64,000 nucleotides of DNA from Alphaproteobacteria bacterium. GTDB taxonomy: Bacteria; Pseudomonadota; Alphaproteobacteria; Sphingomonadales; Kordiimonadaceae. The notes beneath the pieces are model-generated. The model saw nothing but the letters and a program-made list of their open reading frames with translations. It was not told where the DNA came from and did not search any database. Where the stretch lies: contig SBGU01000013.1 of the NCBI GenBank assembly GCA_006226495.1, forward strand, positions 1-64,000, written 5' to 3'. The translations under genes were made by a program, and so were the position numbers. Position 1 is the first letter of the stretch, and each line of letters opens with the position of its first letter. Shown in pieces: positions 33,969 through 41,076 of this stretch.

Positions 33969-35534
33969 GGTCGGCGCCGGGTTCAGGCCGTAAGTCCAGT
34001 TCAGGGTCCAGTTGTCGTCGGCGTCGTCGCTTTTCACCGCACCGGCATAGGCGGTCGCGTCGAAGAAGCTGTCCTCGGTCGAAACGTCGGTACCGGTGAC
34101 GGCATTTTCAGCCGAACCGTTGATGAAACCGTTCGACAGCGTGGTGGCGCCGACAACGTTGTTCGGCTGGCTCAGGAAGTAGGTTTCCAGATCGAAGTTG
34201 TTGCCATCGTCCTTGAACACGTCTTTGCAGTTGCTGCCCAGAAGCGTGGATTCGATGGTCAGGTTGCCGGTGAGGTTGGTTGCGCTGGTGCCGGCGTTGA
34301 TGAAGGTCGAATCCTGGTCGATGTCGAGGCAGGCATCGCCGAAATCGGAAACAACGGTGTTCCAGATGTTGGCGCCGGTGCCTTCGCGCAGCAGCATGCC
34401 GATGTCGCTTTCACCGCCCTGGCTGTAGGTGCCGACGATGGTGAAGTTGGCCAGCTTCGGCTGGGCGCGCGGCAGGAAGTCGTTACCGTCGCCATAGTTG
34501 TCGGCTTCGATCCCCTGGTCCGATGCAGCTTGGGCCGGGTTCTGCATGATGATGACATGCTGGGCCTTGCCGCGCCAACCCTGGGTCCAGTCGAAACCGT
34601 CGTCGTCGGCACCGGTGATGACCAGGTGCTTGATCTGAGTGGCGCCGCCGAAGAATTCAACACCGTCGTCTGCGCCGTTGTGAACCTGGATATAATCGAG
34701 GGTCGTACCCGAACCCACACCCTGGAATGCGATGCCGTTCAGTTCGTCGTCTGCGGTGATCGGGTTGCCGGCATACTTGATCTGGACATATTTCATCGTG
34801 CCCGACGAGTCGGTGTCGAGGTTGCCGCCATAGAGGCCGCTGTCGCCTTCACCTTCTGCTTCACAGACGGCAGCCTGGTTACAGGTGTTGATCTGGGCGC
34901 GACCGTTGATCACGATGCCGCCCCATTCTGCGGTGTAGGGCTCGGCGAGGGCCGGGCCCGAGTAGGAAGCCGGGGCATCAAGGCCGAGGGAGCTGGCGAG
35001 GCCGAGATCGAGACCCGAGGTAAAGCGGATCGGGTTCGTGGAGGAACCGTTGGCCATGATCTTGGAACCGCGCGAGATCACCAGGACGTCGGTCTTGGTC
35101 GCACCGTAAATAACGGTGCCTGCCGGGATGGTCAGGGTCGCGGGGTCGCCGGCGCCGGCGCCACCTTCTGCGCCAACGTCAACACCGATCACAACCTTGC
35201 CGGAGAGCTGGTAAACGTTATTGGCGGTCAGGGTGACATCGTTGGTGATGGTGCCGGACAGCGAACAATGGGTCTGTTCGCCAACGGTGATCGCGGTGGT
35301 GCCGGTCGGGCAGGTGCCGGCCGACGTGAATACCTTGCCTTCGCGGTCGACGATTTCGGTCGGGGTCTCGCCACCGCCGCCACCGCCGCCGCCACCATTG
35401 CCGCCGCCGGTACCCGGATTCGGGCCGGACGTGCCGGGCGATGCCAGTTCGGTGCTATCGTCACCACAGGCCACAAGCGCGCAGGCGGCAACTGCTGCCA
35501 AAAGCGTGTTCTTAAGAATCTGAAGCTTAGTCAT
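32661..35534 (-). CDS. Large secreted lipoprotein of two beta-helix-like repeats (candidate T2SS cargo)
   Basis: 957 residues. A signal peptide with lipobox ALVACGDD places the lipidated cysteine at residue 23; Gly24-Asp25 follow. A poly-glycine linker (about 43-55) leads to two homologous units starting at CPTGTTA (residue 75) and CPEGTTA (residue 523). Each contains LSGKVVIG, a block ending in NTCNQ..CEAEGEGDSGLYGG, AGNPITADDELNGIAFQGVG, HNGADD-VEFFGG, GADDD-DWTQGWRG, QGIEADNYGDGNDFLPRA and LREGT-ANIWN-like strands. The short repeats suggest a right-handed beta-helix. I do not know its function; position beside a T2SS operon and upstream of a TonB receptor suggests it is surface-exposed cargo and possibly the ligand-capturing partner. 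Confidence 0.8.
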   Translation of the reverse strand: MTKLQILKNTLLAAVAACALVACGDDSTELASPGTSGPNPGTGGGNGGGGGGGGGETPTEIVDREGKVFTSAGTCPTGTTAITVGEQTHCSLSGTITNDVTLTANNVYQLSGKVVIGVDVGAEGGAGAGDPATLTIPAGTVIYGATKTDVLVISRGSKIMANGSSTNPIRFTSGLDLGLASSLGLDAPASYSGPALAEPYTAEWGGIVINGRAQINTCNQAAVCEAEGEGDSGLYGGNLDTDSSGTMKYVQIKYAGNPITADDELNGIAFQGVGSGTTLDYIQVHNGADDGVEFFGGATQIKHLVITGADDDGFDWTQGWRGKAQHVIIMQNPAQAASDQGIEADNYGDGNDFLPRAQPKLANFTIVGTYSQGGESDIGMLLREGTGANIWNTVVSDFGDACLDIDQDSTFINAGTSATNLTGNLTIESTLLGSNCKDVFKDDGNNFDLETYFLSQPNNVVGATTLSNGFINGSAENAVTGTDVSTEDSFFDATAYAGAVKSDDADDNWTLNWTYGLNPAPTCPEGTTANSEGTVCTLSGTYNDDIRLVSGLTYMLSGKVVIGTDMGGDKANPLSTGHAATLTIEPGVTVMGADLESYLVVSRGSKLNSNGTADAPVTFTAVDPDTRNLDTDTSLWGGIVINGRASINTCNQTAICEAEGEGDSGLYGGNDDDDDSGQMFYTRVIYAGNPITADDELNGIAFQGVGRNTEIDYLQVHNGADDAVEFFGGTVRAKHLVLTGADDDSLDWTQGWRGMVQHVLIIQNPNQAASDQGIEADNYGDGNDFLPRAHPQIANVTIIGGGAAGGESDIGILLREGTAANLWNVVVADFGEACLDIDQDATFTVSGPDATTLTGDLTMESTLLSTSCPEVFKNDGNVFDLEAWFTNQPNNVVALDTLTAASGGASFKTYINGATENAVVATDVSAINSFFDAVDFAGAVKSASEDWTAGWTVWLNQ
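33969..35312 (-). repeat. Internal repeat unit 1 of the large lipoprotein
   Basis: Codons 75-522. Compared with unit 2 it is longer by some insertions. The two units share an exact 44-base identical stretch at 34468-34511 and 33172-33215, so the duplication is still visible at DNA level. Confidence 0.85.
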
Positions 35535-35742
35535 TTTATAAGATTTCCCCGTACGACATAGACGTCGCTTGATGGTTTTGTTGCAAGCGAACGGGCCGAC
35601 CGAAGGAGGGCCAGCTCCCGGGGCAAAAGGCGTAAGGGAGAAGTGTTTCAGTTTCTTTTCGGAATCTTTATCATTACTGTAACATTTCGGAATTTGTGGT
35701 CAGGGGCACCGAAAAACCCAGGATTTCTGCGGTTTTATCGAT

Positions 35743-36294
35743 TTATACAATCGAAAGGTGCCAGAAATACAACCACGAAAGCCATGCCCCGAGGCAAAGG
35801 AAGGGCCCGAAGGGCAACCGGGCCTGTGCAATCGGCCCTTTTGTGCGGTCCAGTGTCAAAAAGCCGTAACCCAATCCCGACAGCGATGCGACCAGCAAAA
35901 CCACCGGCAGGGCCTGCCAGCCAAGCCACATGCCGACTCCGGCCATCAGCTTCGCGTCCCCGAGCCCGATCCCGTCGCGCCCGCGCAGGCTTTTGTAGAC
36001 AAGATTGATGGCCGGAAAGATCAGGAACCCGGCAATGGCACCATAGATATGATGCGCCAGCGCATGATAGGGGCTGATCCAGGCTGCCATGCAGCCGGTC
36101 AGGAACAGGGTCAGGGTCAGAAGGTTCGGCAGGCGGAAAAAGCGCCAGTCATACAGGCTGAGCACCCAGAGATTCAGGAACAGCACAAGGGACGGCAGCA
36201 GAGGTGCCGGGGAAAAGAACCAGCCTGCGGCTGGCAACAGACACACGACAGCATGGCGCGGCATGTTGCGCATGCCGTCCGCCCTGTCATCCAT
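35743..36294 (-). CDS. gspO: Short prepilin peptidase (A24 family) without methyltransferase domain
   Basis: 183 residues if the ATG at 36294 is used; ATGs at 36273 or 36264 and a GTG at 36354 are alternatives and no ribosome site decides. The catalytic aspartates of the A24 family are present in SLYDWRFFRLPN and GLGDAKLMAGVG. The N-terminal zinc-binding, N-methylating domain of full-length GspO/PilD is missing, as in TadV/CpaA-type enzymes, so it is an aspartic leader peptidase only. Six to seven hydrophobic segments fit. It would process GspG-K; it is the only prepilin peptidase in the window, but it is separated from the operon by the receptor and lipoprotein genes. Confidence 0.8.
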   Translation of the reverse strand: MDDRADGMRNMPRHAVVCLLPAAGWFFSPAPLLPSLVLFLNLWVLSLYDWRFFRLPNLLTLTLFLTGCMAAWISPYHALAHHIYGAIAGFLIFPAINLVYKSLRGRDGIGLGDAKLMAGVGMWLGWQALPVVLLVASLSGLGYGFLTLDRTKGPIAQARLPFGPFLCLGAWLSWLYFWHLSIV

Positions 36295-36450
36295 CGCGCT
36301 TTCATTGTCAGACTGTTGCACCCGGTCCCCCGCGCCGCACGCTCGGGCGGCCACACATATTTATAATAGGGCTGCGCGCCTTATGGGAAGGGGCTTGGCA
36401 CCGGTCGTCCGTGCCGGCTGGCGGCAAAACACCGGCCCTGCCCCGCCCGT

Positions 36451-36489
36451 AAAAAGCAAAAAGGCACGCGCGGGCATGCGCGTGCCTTT
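36451..36489 (-). terminator. Rho-independent terminator after the small exported protein gene
   Basis: Perfect 12-base stem AAAGGCACGCGC/GCGCGTGCCTTT (36460-36471, 36478-36489), followed on the minus strand by TTTGCTTTTT. It is 47 bases downstream of the stop at 36537. Confidence 0.9.
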
Positions 36490-36536
36490 CGGCTTAGGGA
36501 ACGTGGGGCCCCCAGGCCCCGCGAACCTTTGGGGAA

Positions 36537-36893
36537 CTATTTGCTGCCTTCGAGGCGGTTGAGGGCGACCTTGGCGATCGTCTTCACGCGGCGCGGCTCA
36601 CCGGCCATGGTCAGCGCGTAGGGGTTTTCCTTCGACGCCAGGATTTCCTGGTAAAGGGCAACAGCCTGGTCGCGGCGACCGGTCGTGCTGTAGACGAACG
36701 CGAGGTTCAGTTTGGCAAAAACCTCGTCGCCCGGCGCAACATCGGCGTTCATGAGGGCAGCTTCAGCCTGGCTCCAGTCGCCGGCAGCGAATTCAGCCGG
36801 TACAACCGGGTTCTTGCTGTCCGCGTCGTCTGCGAGCACAGAAGTGGAGAGGAAAGTTGCGGCAGCAGCCGCTGCAAGGATGGTAAGACGCAT
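36537..36893 (-). CDS. Small exported TPR-like protein
   Basis: 118 residues. A signal peptide (MRLTILAAAAAATFLSTSVLA) is followed by an acidic linker and two helix pairs that read like one to two TPR repeats (GDWSQAEAALMNADVAPGD and AKLNLAFVYSTTGRRDQAV). Its mature size of about 97 residues is too small to hold an enzyme, so it is likely a periplasmic scaffold. It is monocistronic, closed by a strong terminator, and starts about 40 bases from a palindrome at 36935-36954. I do not recognise a named family. Confidence 0.78.
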   Translation of the reverse strand: MRLTILAAAAAATFLSTSVLADDADSKNPVVPAEFAAGDWSQAEAALMNADVAPGDEVFAKLNLAFVYSTTGRRDQAVALYQEILASKENPYALTMAGEPRRVKTIAKVALNRLEGSK

Positions 36894-36934
36894 ACAGGCC
36901 TCCTAATGGCAAATCGTTCTATTATCACCAGCTT

Positions 36935-36954
36935 TGTTACAGATATATGTAACA
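36935..36954. promoter_or_regulatory. Inverted repeat TGTTACA-N6-TGTAACA
   Basis: Perfect 7-base half-sites with 6-base spacer, 41 bases upstream of the small exported protein gene. Half-site-like sequences CTGTAACATTTCGG (35677-35690) and CTGTAACATTCGG (37156-37168) lie upstream of the repeat lipoprotein gene and the DUF2059-like gene. A shared regulator is possible but unproven. Confidence 0.4.
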
Positions 36955-37185
36955 CCGGTCGATTTGCTCACCTAGCGCCTTTTAAACTGCTGATTGCGTT
37001 CGATAAAAAAATTATCATGAAAAGTTAATTTTTTTATCTTTTTATTCCAGATACTTAGCAATGCCATTTTCGAGTCGCGGCAATATCTGTGAATTTTTTA
37101 TGACACTACAACAAAAAAGGTAAAAAAACATTTGAAAGTGCATTTTGACCTAAATCTGTAACATTCGGCCGCTAGTTTCGCGACC

Positions 37186-37770
37186 ATGATCAAGACACTC
37201 AAAATCCGTTCCATTGTCATGCCGGGCACCGTTGCTGCGGCATTTTTGCTTTGCCTTTCAAGCCTTTCGGCCCCGGCGGCTGCAACTGCCAGCACGCCCT
37301 ACATGCCCAAAAGCCCGGCAAACACGGATTATGAATCGGTCACAAGCGACATTTACCCGGAAGCGCCGAAAAAGAACGCGGTCGAAACCGCCCGCAAGTT
37401 CGTGCGTATGACCGGTGTTTCCAGGAACCTGTCGCTGCTTCTGCTCGACGAGGTCAAGACCGACCCGCTGGTGCAGGCCGCGATCCAGCGCCACGGCATG
37501 GCAAAAGTCCAGGCCAAGGTAGTGAACGCCATCCGCAGCGCCCAAAACGCCTATTCTGGTGAATGGAGCGAGATGCTGGCCGGCGTTTACCTGCGCCACA
37601 TCGATGAAGATGCCATGAAATCGATCCTCAGCATGCGCGAGGCTTCGCCCTTCTTCATGCAACTGATCGACGAACAGGACAGCATCGCAGCCGAAGTGAA
37701 AGCCAAAGGCGGTGCGATTTTCGCGGAAGCCCGCGCCCGGGTTCAGGAACGCCTGAAGGCCGAATTCTGA
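37186..37770 (+). CDS. Exported DUF2059-like protein
   Basis: 194 residues from the ATG at 37186. A signal peptide (VMPGTVAAAFLLCLSSLSAPAAA, processed near residue 35) is followed by a helical region with TARKFVRMTGVSRNLSLLLL and YSGEWSEMLAGVYLRHIDED that resembles DUF2059 proteins, which are periplasmic and of unknown function. It diverges from the small TPR-like protein across 292 bases of AT-rich sequence. No enzyme motif is visible. Confidence 0.75.
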   Translation: MIKTLKIRSIVMPGTVAAAFLLCLSSLSAPAAATASTPYMPKSPANTDYESVTSDIYPEAPKKNAVETARKFVRMTGVSRNLSLLLLDEVKTDPLVQAAIQRHGMAKVQAKVVNAIRSAQNAYSGEWSEMLAGVYLRHIDEDAMKSILSMREASPFFMQLIDEQDSIAAEVKAKGGAIFAEARARVQERLKAEF

Positions 37771-37883
37771 ACCGGCCCTGCCCCATCGGTCCTCCTCCAT
37801 TTCAAGTCGTCCGTGACGCCAAGGCTTTAATCCCCCGCCCCGTGCCCTAAATCATGTAGGGTCGGCAACAAGGGGGAACATCC

Positions 37884-38558
37884 ATGACCACAGTGACAGA
37901 CGCCGTGCGCAAACGCCGTTCGGTGCGCGCCTTTCTGGACAAGCCTGTCCCACTGGAAACCTTGCAGGACATCCTGACCACCGCCGGTCGCAGCCCGTCG
38001 GGCGCCAACCTGCAGCCCTGGCAGGTGCATGTTGTCACCGGCGCGCCGCTGGCGGAGCTTGTCCAGAAAGCCAAGGCCTCGCTTCAGGAAAACCCCATGG
38101 GCGAAGGCGCGGAATATGACGTCTATCCCCCGAACCTGTGGGAGCCCTACCGCAGCCGCCGCTTCAAATGCGGCGAGGACATGTATGCCACCATCGGCAT
38201 CACTCGCGACAACAAGTTCGGCCGCCTGATCCAGTTCAGCCGCAATTTCGAATTTTTCGGTGCCCCGGTCGGCCTGTTCTTCAGCCTGGATCGCGGTTTC
38301 GACCGCGGCCAGTGGGCGCACCTGGGCATGTTCATGCAGTCCGTGATGCTGCTGGCCCACGAACGCGGGCTGGCCACCTGCCCGCAGGAAGCCTGGTCCG
38401 CCGTGCACAAGACCGTCGGGACTTTCCTGAACCTGCCGGAAAACCACCTGCTGTATTGTGGCATGGCACTGGGTTACGCCGACCCTGACGCGCCCATCAA
38501 CAGCCTGGTGACCGACCGCGCGCCGCTTGCGGACTATGTCCATTTCAAGGGTTTTTGA
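37884..38558 (+). CDS. Nitroreductase family protein (FMN-dependent)
   Basis: 224 residues from the ATG at 37884 with GGGGGAA upstream. FMN-binding motifs of the family are present: RKRRSVRAFLDKPVP, SPSGANLQPWQVHVV, DMYATIGITRDNKFG and LGYADPDAPIN. Members reduce nitroaromatics, quinones or other acceptors with NAD(P)H in the cytoplasm. It overlaps the reading frame of a longer candidate start of the next gene but not that gene's likely start. Confidence 0.92.
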   Translation: MTTVTDAVRKRRSVRAFLDKPVPLETLQDILTTAGRSPSGANLQPWQVHVVTGAPLAELVQKAKASLQENPMGEGAEYDVYPPNLWEPYRSRRFKCGEDMYATIGITRDNKFGRLIQFSRNFEFFGAPVGLFFSLDRGFDRGQWAHLGMFMQSVMLLAHERGLATCPQEAWSAVHKTVGTFLNLPENHLLYCGMALGYADPDAPINSLVTDRAPLADYVHFKGF

Positions 38559-38649
38559 ACGGGCATTCAAAAACCGCGCAGGCGTCCACCAAACTGTCAT
38601 CAAGGCGCGCGACACTGCGGCCAGCCGGCGGCGGCGCCGCCTTCCCTGC

Positions 38650-39822
38650 ATGCAACAACGGGACAAGACAGTGCAACTGATCCTTTCCATTATCCTGATG
38701 ATCGGCCTTGGCGCCCCTGCCCAGGCCACCGAGACCAAAACCGATACGGTGGTGCTGGTCACCATCGATGGCCTGCGCTGGCAGGAGATTTTCCGGGGTG
38801 TCGACCCGGCCTTCTTCGACCAGGAACAATATATGGCCTATAAAAAGCACCATGCCGACTTCAAGGCAGCCTACGGCCAGGCCGATGTTGCGGCACGCCG
38901 GCAGGCGCTGATGCCGTTTTTCTGGGGCACCCTGGCGCGTGACGGCCAGCTTTATGGCAACCGCGACAGGGGCAGCGAAGGGCGGCTCGTGAACCCCTAC
39001 CATTTCTCGTACCCCGGCTATAGCGAGATCCTGACCGGCGTTGCCGACCCGCGCATCAACAGCAACGACATGGTGCAGAACCCGAACCACACCATGCTGG
39101 AATGGTTGATCGGCAAACCCGAAAACAAGGGCCGTGTTGCTGCCTTCGGATCGTGGGACGTGTTCCCCTATATCATCAACCGCGACCGCAGCGGCGTGCC
39201 GGTGAATGCGGGCTTCGAGGCCTATGACGCCAGGGGCGAAGCCGATATCGAACAATTGAACAAGCTGCAGGACATGATCCCGAGCCCGTGGGACACCGTG
39301 CGGCTGGATGCCTTCACCATGGGATTTGCCCGCGCGGCCCTGCGGCGCGACAAGATGCGCTTCGTCTATATCGCGCTCGGTGAAACCGACGATTTCGCGC
39401 ACGAAGGATTTTACGACCAGTATGCCAACGCCGCGCACCGCGCCGACCGCATGATCGGCGACCTGTGGACCTGGCTGCAGTCGGACCCGCGCTACAAGGG
39501 CCGCACAACGCTGATCGTCACCTGCGACCATGGCCGCGGCAGCGACAGCCTTGAAGCCTGGAAATACCATGGCCGCTTCCCCTACAAGAAGGAAGACGGC
39601 TCCGACGCCATCAGCGACTTCAAGGGCGACGACCAGATATGGATCGCGGCCATCGGCCCCGACACACTGGCGCTGGGTGAAGTGGCGGGTGGCGCGCCCG
39701 TGGCGCTGAACCAGATTGCCACGACCGCGACCAAGCTGCTGGGCTATGAAGGTTTCGATGCCGGTAACGACAGCCTGAAACCGGGTGCGCCGATCCTGCG
39801 CATGCTGCCGAAGGCCGATTAA
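38650..39822 (+). CDS. Exported alkaline-phosphatase-superfamily protein
   Basis: 390 residues if the ATG at 38650 is used; a GTG at 38671 preceded by GGGAC is nearly as good. A signal peptide (LILSIILMIGLGAPAQA) is followed by VLVTIDGLRWQEIFRG, FSYPGYSEILTGVADP (nucleophile region of phosphodiesterase/pyrophosphatase members) and the metal site TCDHGRGSDS. This places it in the alkaline-phosphatase/sulfatase superfamily, probably acting on phosphate mono- or diesters in the periplasm; the substrate is not readable. Transcription converges on a PhoD-like gene 90 bases downstream. Confidence 0.87.
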   Translation: MQQRDKTVQLILSIILMIGLGAPAQATETKTDTVVLVTIDGLRWQEIFRGVDPAFFDQEQYMAYKKHHADFKAAYGQADVAARRQALMPFFWGTLARDGQLYGNRDRGSEGRLVNPYHFSYPGYSEILTGVADPRINSNDMVQNPNHTMLEWLIGKPENKGRVAAFGSWDVFPYIINRDRSGVPVNAGFEAYDARGEADIEQLNKLQDMIPSPWDTVRLDAFTMGFARAALRRDKMRFVYIALGETDDFAHEGFYDQYANAAHRADRMIGDLWTWLQSDPRYKGRTTLIVTCDHGRGSDSLEAWKYHGRFPYKKEDGSDAISDFKGDDQIWIAAIGPDTLALGEVAGGAPVALNQIATTATKLLGYEGFDAGNDSLKPGAPILRMLPKAD

Positions 39823-39830
39823 GCCGACAC

Positions 39831-39863
39831 AAAGAAAAAGGCGGGGAGCTTGCGGTCCCCGCC
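39831..39863 (-). terminator. Rho-independent terminator after the PhoD-like gene
   Basis: Stem GGCGGGGA/TCCCCGCC (39840-39847, 39856-39863). On the minus strand it is followed by CTTTTTCTTT, fitting the end of the gene that stops at 39912. Confidence 0.82.
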
Positions 39864-39911
39864 TGCCCCCCCACATTCCCATGCAAAGGGCCCGCTGCGC
39901 CGAGTACGGGA

Positions 39912-41009
39912 TCAGCGCCGCGAAAGCTGGCTCAGAAGCAATGATTTCTCGAACACCGGTTTGCCGTCCACATCGCGCGCCTGCAGCACGATCATGGGGT
40001 CCGGCACCTGCCAGTCGATCTCGATCGCGCCAAAATTGGCCTTGGTGAACATGTGCCCCGGCAGGCGGTAGACGTTCGGCGACATATTGTACCAGGTCTC
40101 GGTCAGGCCGCTGGAGGTGAAGTCATACAACGGATAGGGCACGCCCGAAGGCTGGCACGACAGTTCGGCCCAGTGGGTGTCGCCGCTGATGAACAGCACA
40201 CCTTCGGCCCTGGTGCGGTCGATCAGCTCGATCATGCGCTTGCGTTCGTTCGGGAACAGCGCCCAGGCTTCCCAGCCCGGGAAGGTGGAAATGAACTGCA
40301 GGCTGGAGCCGATGATCCTGAGCCGCGCAGGCTTCTTCAGCTCGCCTTCGAGCCACTGCCACTGTTTTTCGCCCAGCATGGTCGCGCCCGGTTCGGTGAC
40401 CGGCAGATAGGGGCCGAAGCCCATCTGGTCGCGGCGCTGCCACTGTTCCTTGGTGACATGGCGAAGATCGGTGCGGTTCCACCTGAGGTCCAGCATGATC
40501 ACCTGCACCCGCGCGCGCGCCGGGCCATACTCGTACGACGTATAGATGCCGTCGTCGTCGCGGCGGCGGGTGCTGTCGTCGCCTTCACCCCAGAAGGACA
40601 GGAACAGTTCCCTGGACTGTTCCTTGAACGGATAATCGCGGCCGATATCGTTTTCGCCGAAATCATGGTCGTCCCAGGTGGCGATCAGCGGGGTTTTGGC
40701 CTTCAGGTCCCGGAAACCGGGAACGGAGCCGAGCTTTTTGTATTTCTCGGCCATCACATCCATATCGCGGGTGTCCGCATAGATATTGTCGCCGAGGAAG
40801 ATAAAAAGATCGGGGTCGAGGGCGTTGATCGGGGTCCAGATCGGCTGCGGCTTGTCCTGGTTGGCGCAGGAGCCGAACAGGATACGCGACAGGATCTTGC
40901 CCTCGGGTACCGCAGGCGATGTGCCAAGGCCGGCAATCAGCGGGCGGGCAAGGGTCGCAAGGGTCGAGGCAGCACCAAGCATTTTCAGGGTTGCACGGCG
41001 GTTGATCAT
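39912..41009 (-). CDS. PhoD-like phosphodiesterase/alkaline phosphatase D
   Basis: 365 residues from the ATG at 41009. The N-terminus has a twin-arginine-like signal (MINRRATLKMLGAAS), so Tat export is likely. Metal-site motifs of the PhoD family are present: FGSCANQ, FLGDNIYAD, TWDDHDFGEND and SGDTHWAELS. PhoD enzymes are secreted phosphodiesterases or phosphatases; some relatives are phospholipase D-like. It is co-directional with a TonB-dependent receptor 67 bases upstream, both under a probable BetI operator, which suggests choline phosphoesters as substrate (inference). Confidence 0.9.
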   Translation of the reverse strand: MINRRATLKMLGAASTLATLARPLIAGLGTSPAVPEGKILSRILFGSCANQDKPQPIWTPINALDPDLFIFLGDNIYADTRDMDVMAEKYKKLGSVPGFRDLKAKTPLIATWDDHDFGENDIGRDYPFKEQSRELFLSFWGEGDDSTRRRDDDGIYTSYEYGPARARVQVIMLDLRWNRTDLRHVTKEQWQRRDQMGFGPYLPVTEPGATMLGEKQWQWLEGELKKPARLRIIGSSLQFISTFPGWEAWALFPNERKRMIELIDRTRAEGVLFISGDTHWAELSCQPSGVPYPLYDFTSSGLTETWYNMSPNVYRLPGHMFTKANFGAIEIDWQVPDPMIVLQARDVDGKPVFEKSLLLSQLSRR

Positions 41010-41076
41010 CACGGTCGGCCTTTCAGGGGAAACGGCGGGCAGCCGAAACTGCCCGCCCGGGGAGACTTTCTGGACC

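Noticed and set aside
35371-35415. Poly-glycine codon tract as a phase-variation switch
   Set aside because: The unit is a triplet, so slippage would not shift the frame; it only changes linker length.
31068-35561. A plus-strand open frame of 1,497 codons
   Set aside because: It is antisense to the receptor and the repeat lipoprotein, which have signal peptides and clear family motifs; the frame is open because of high GC codon structure.
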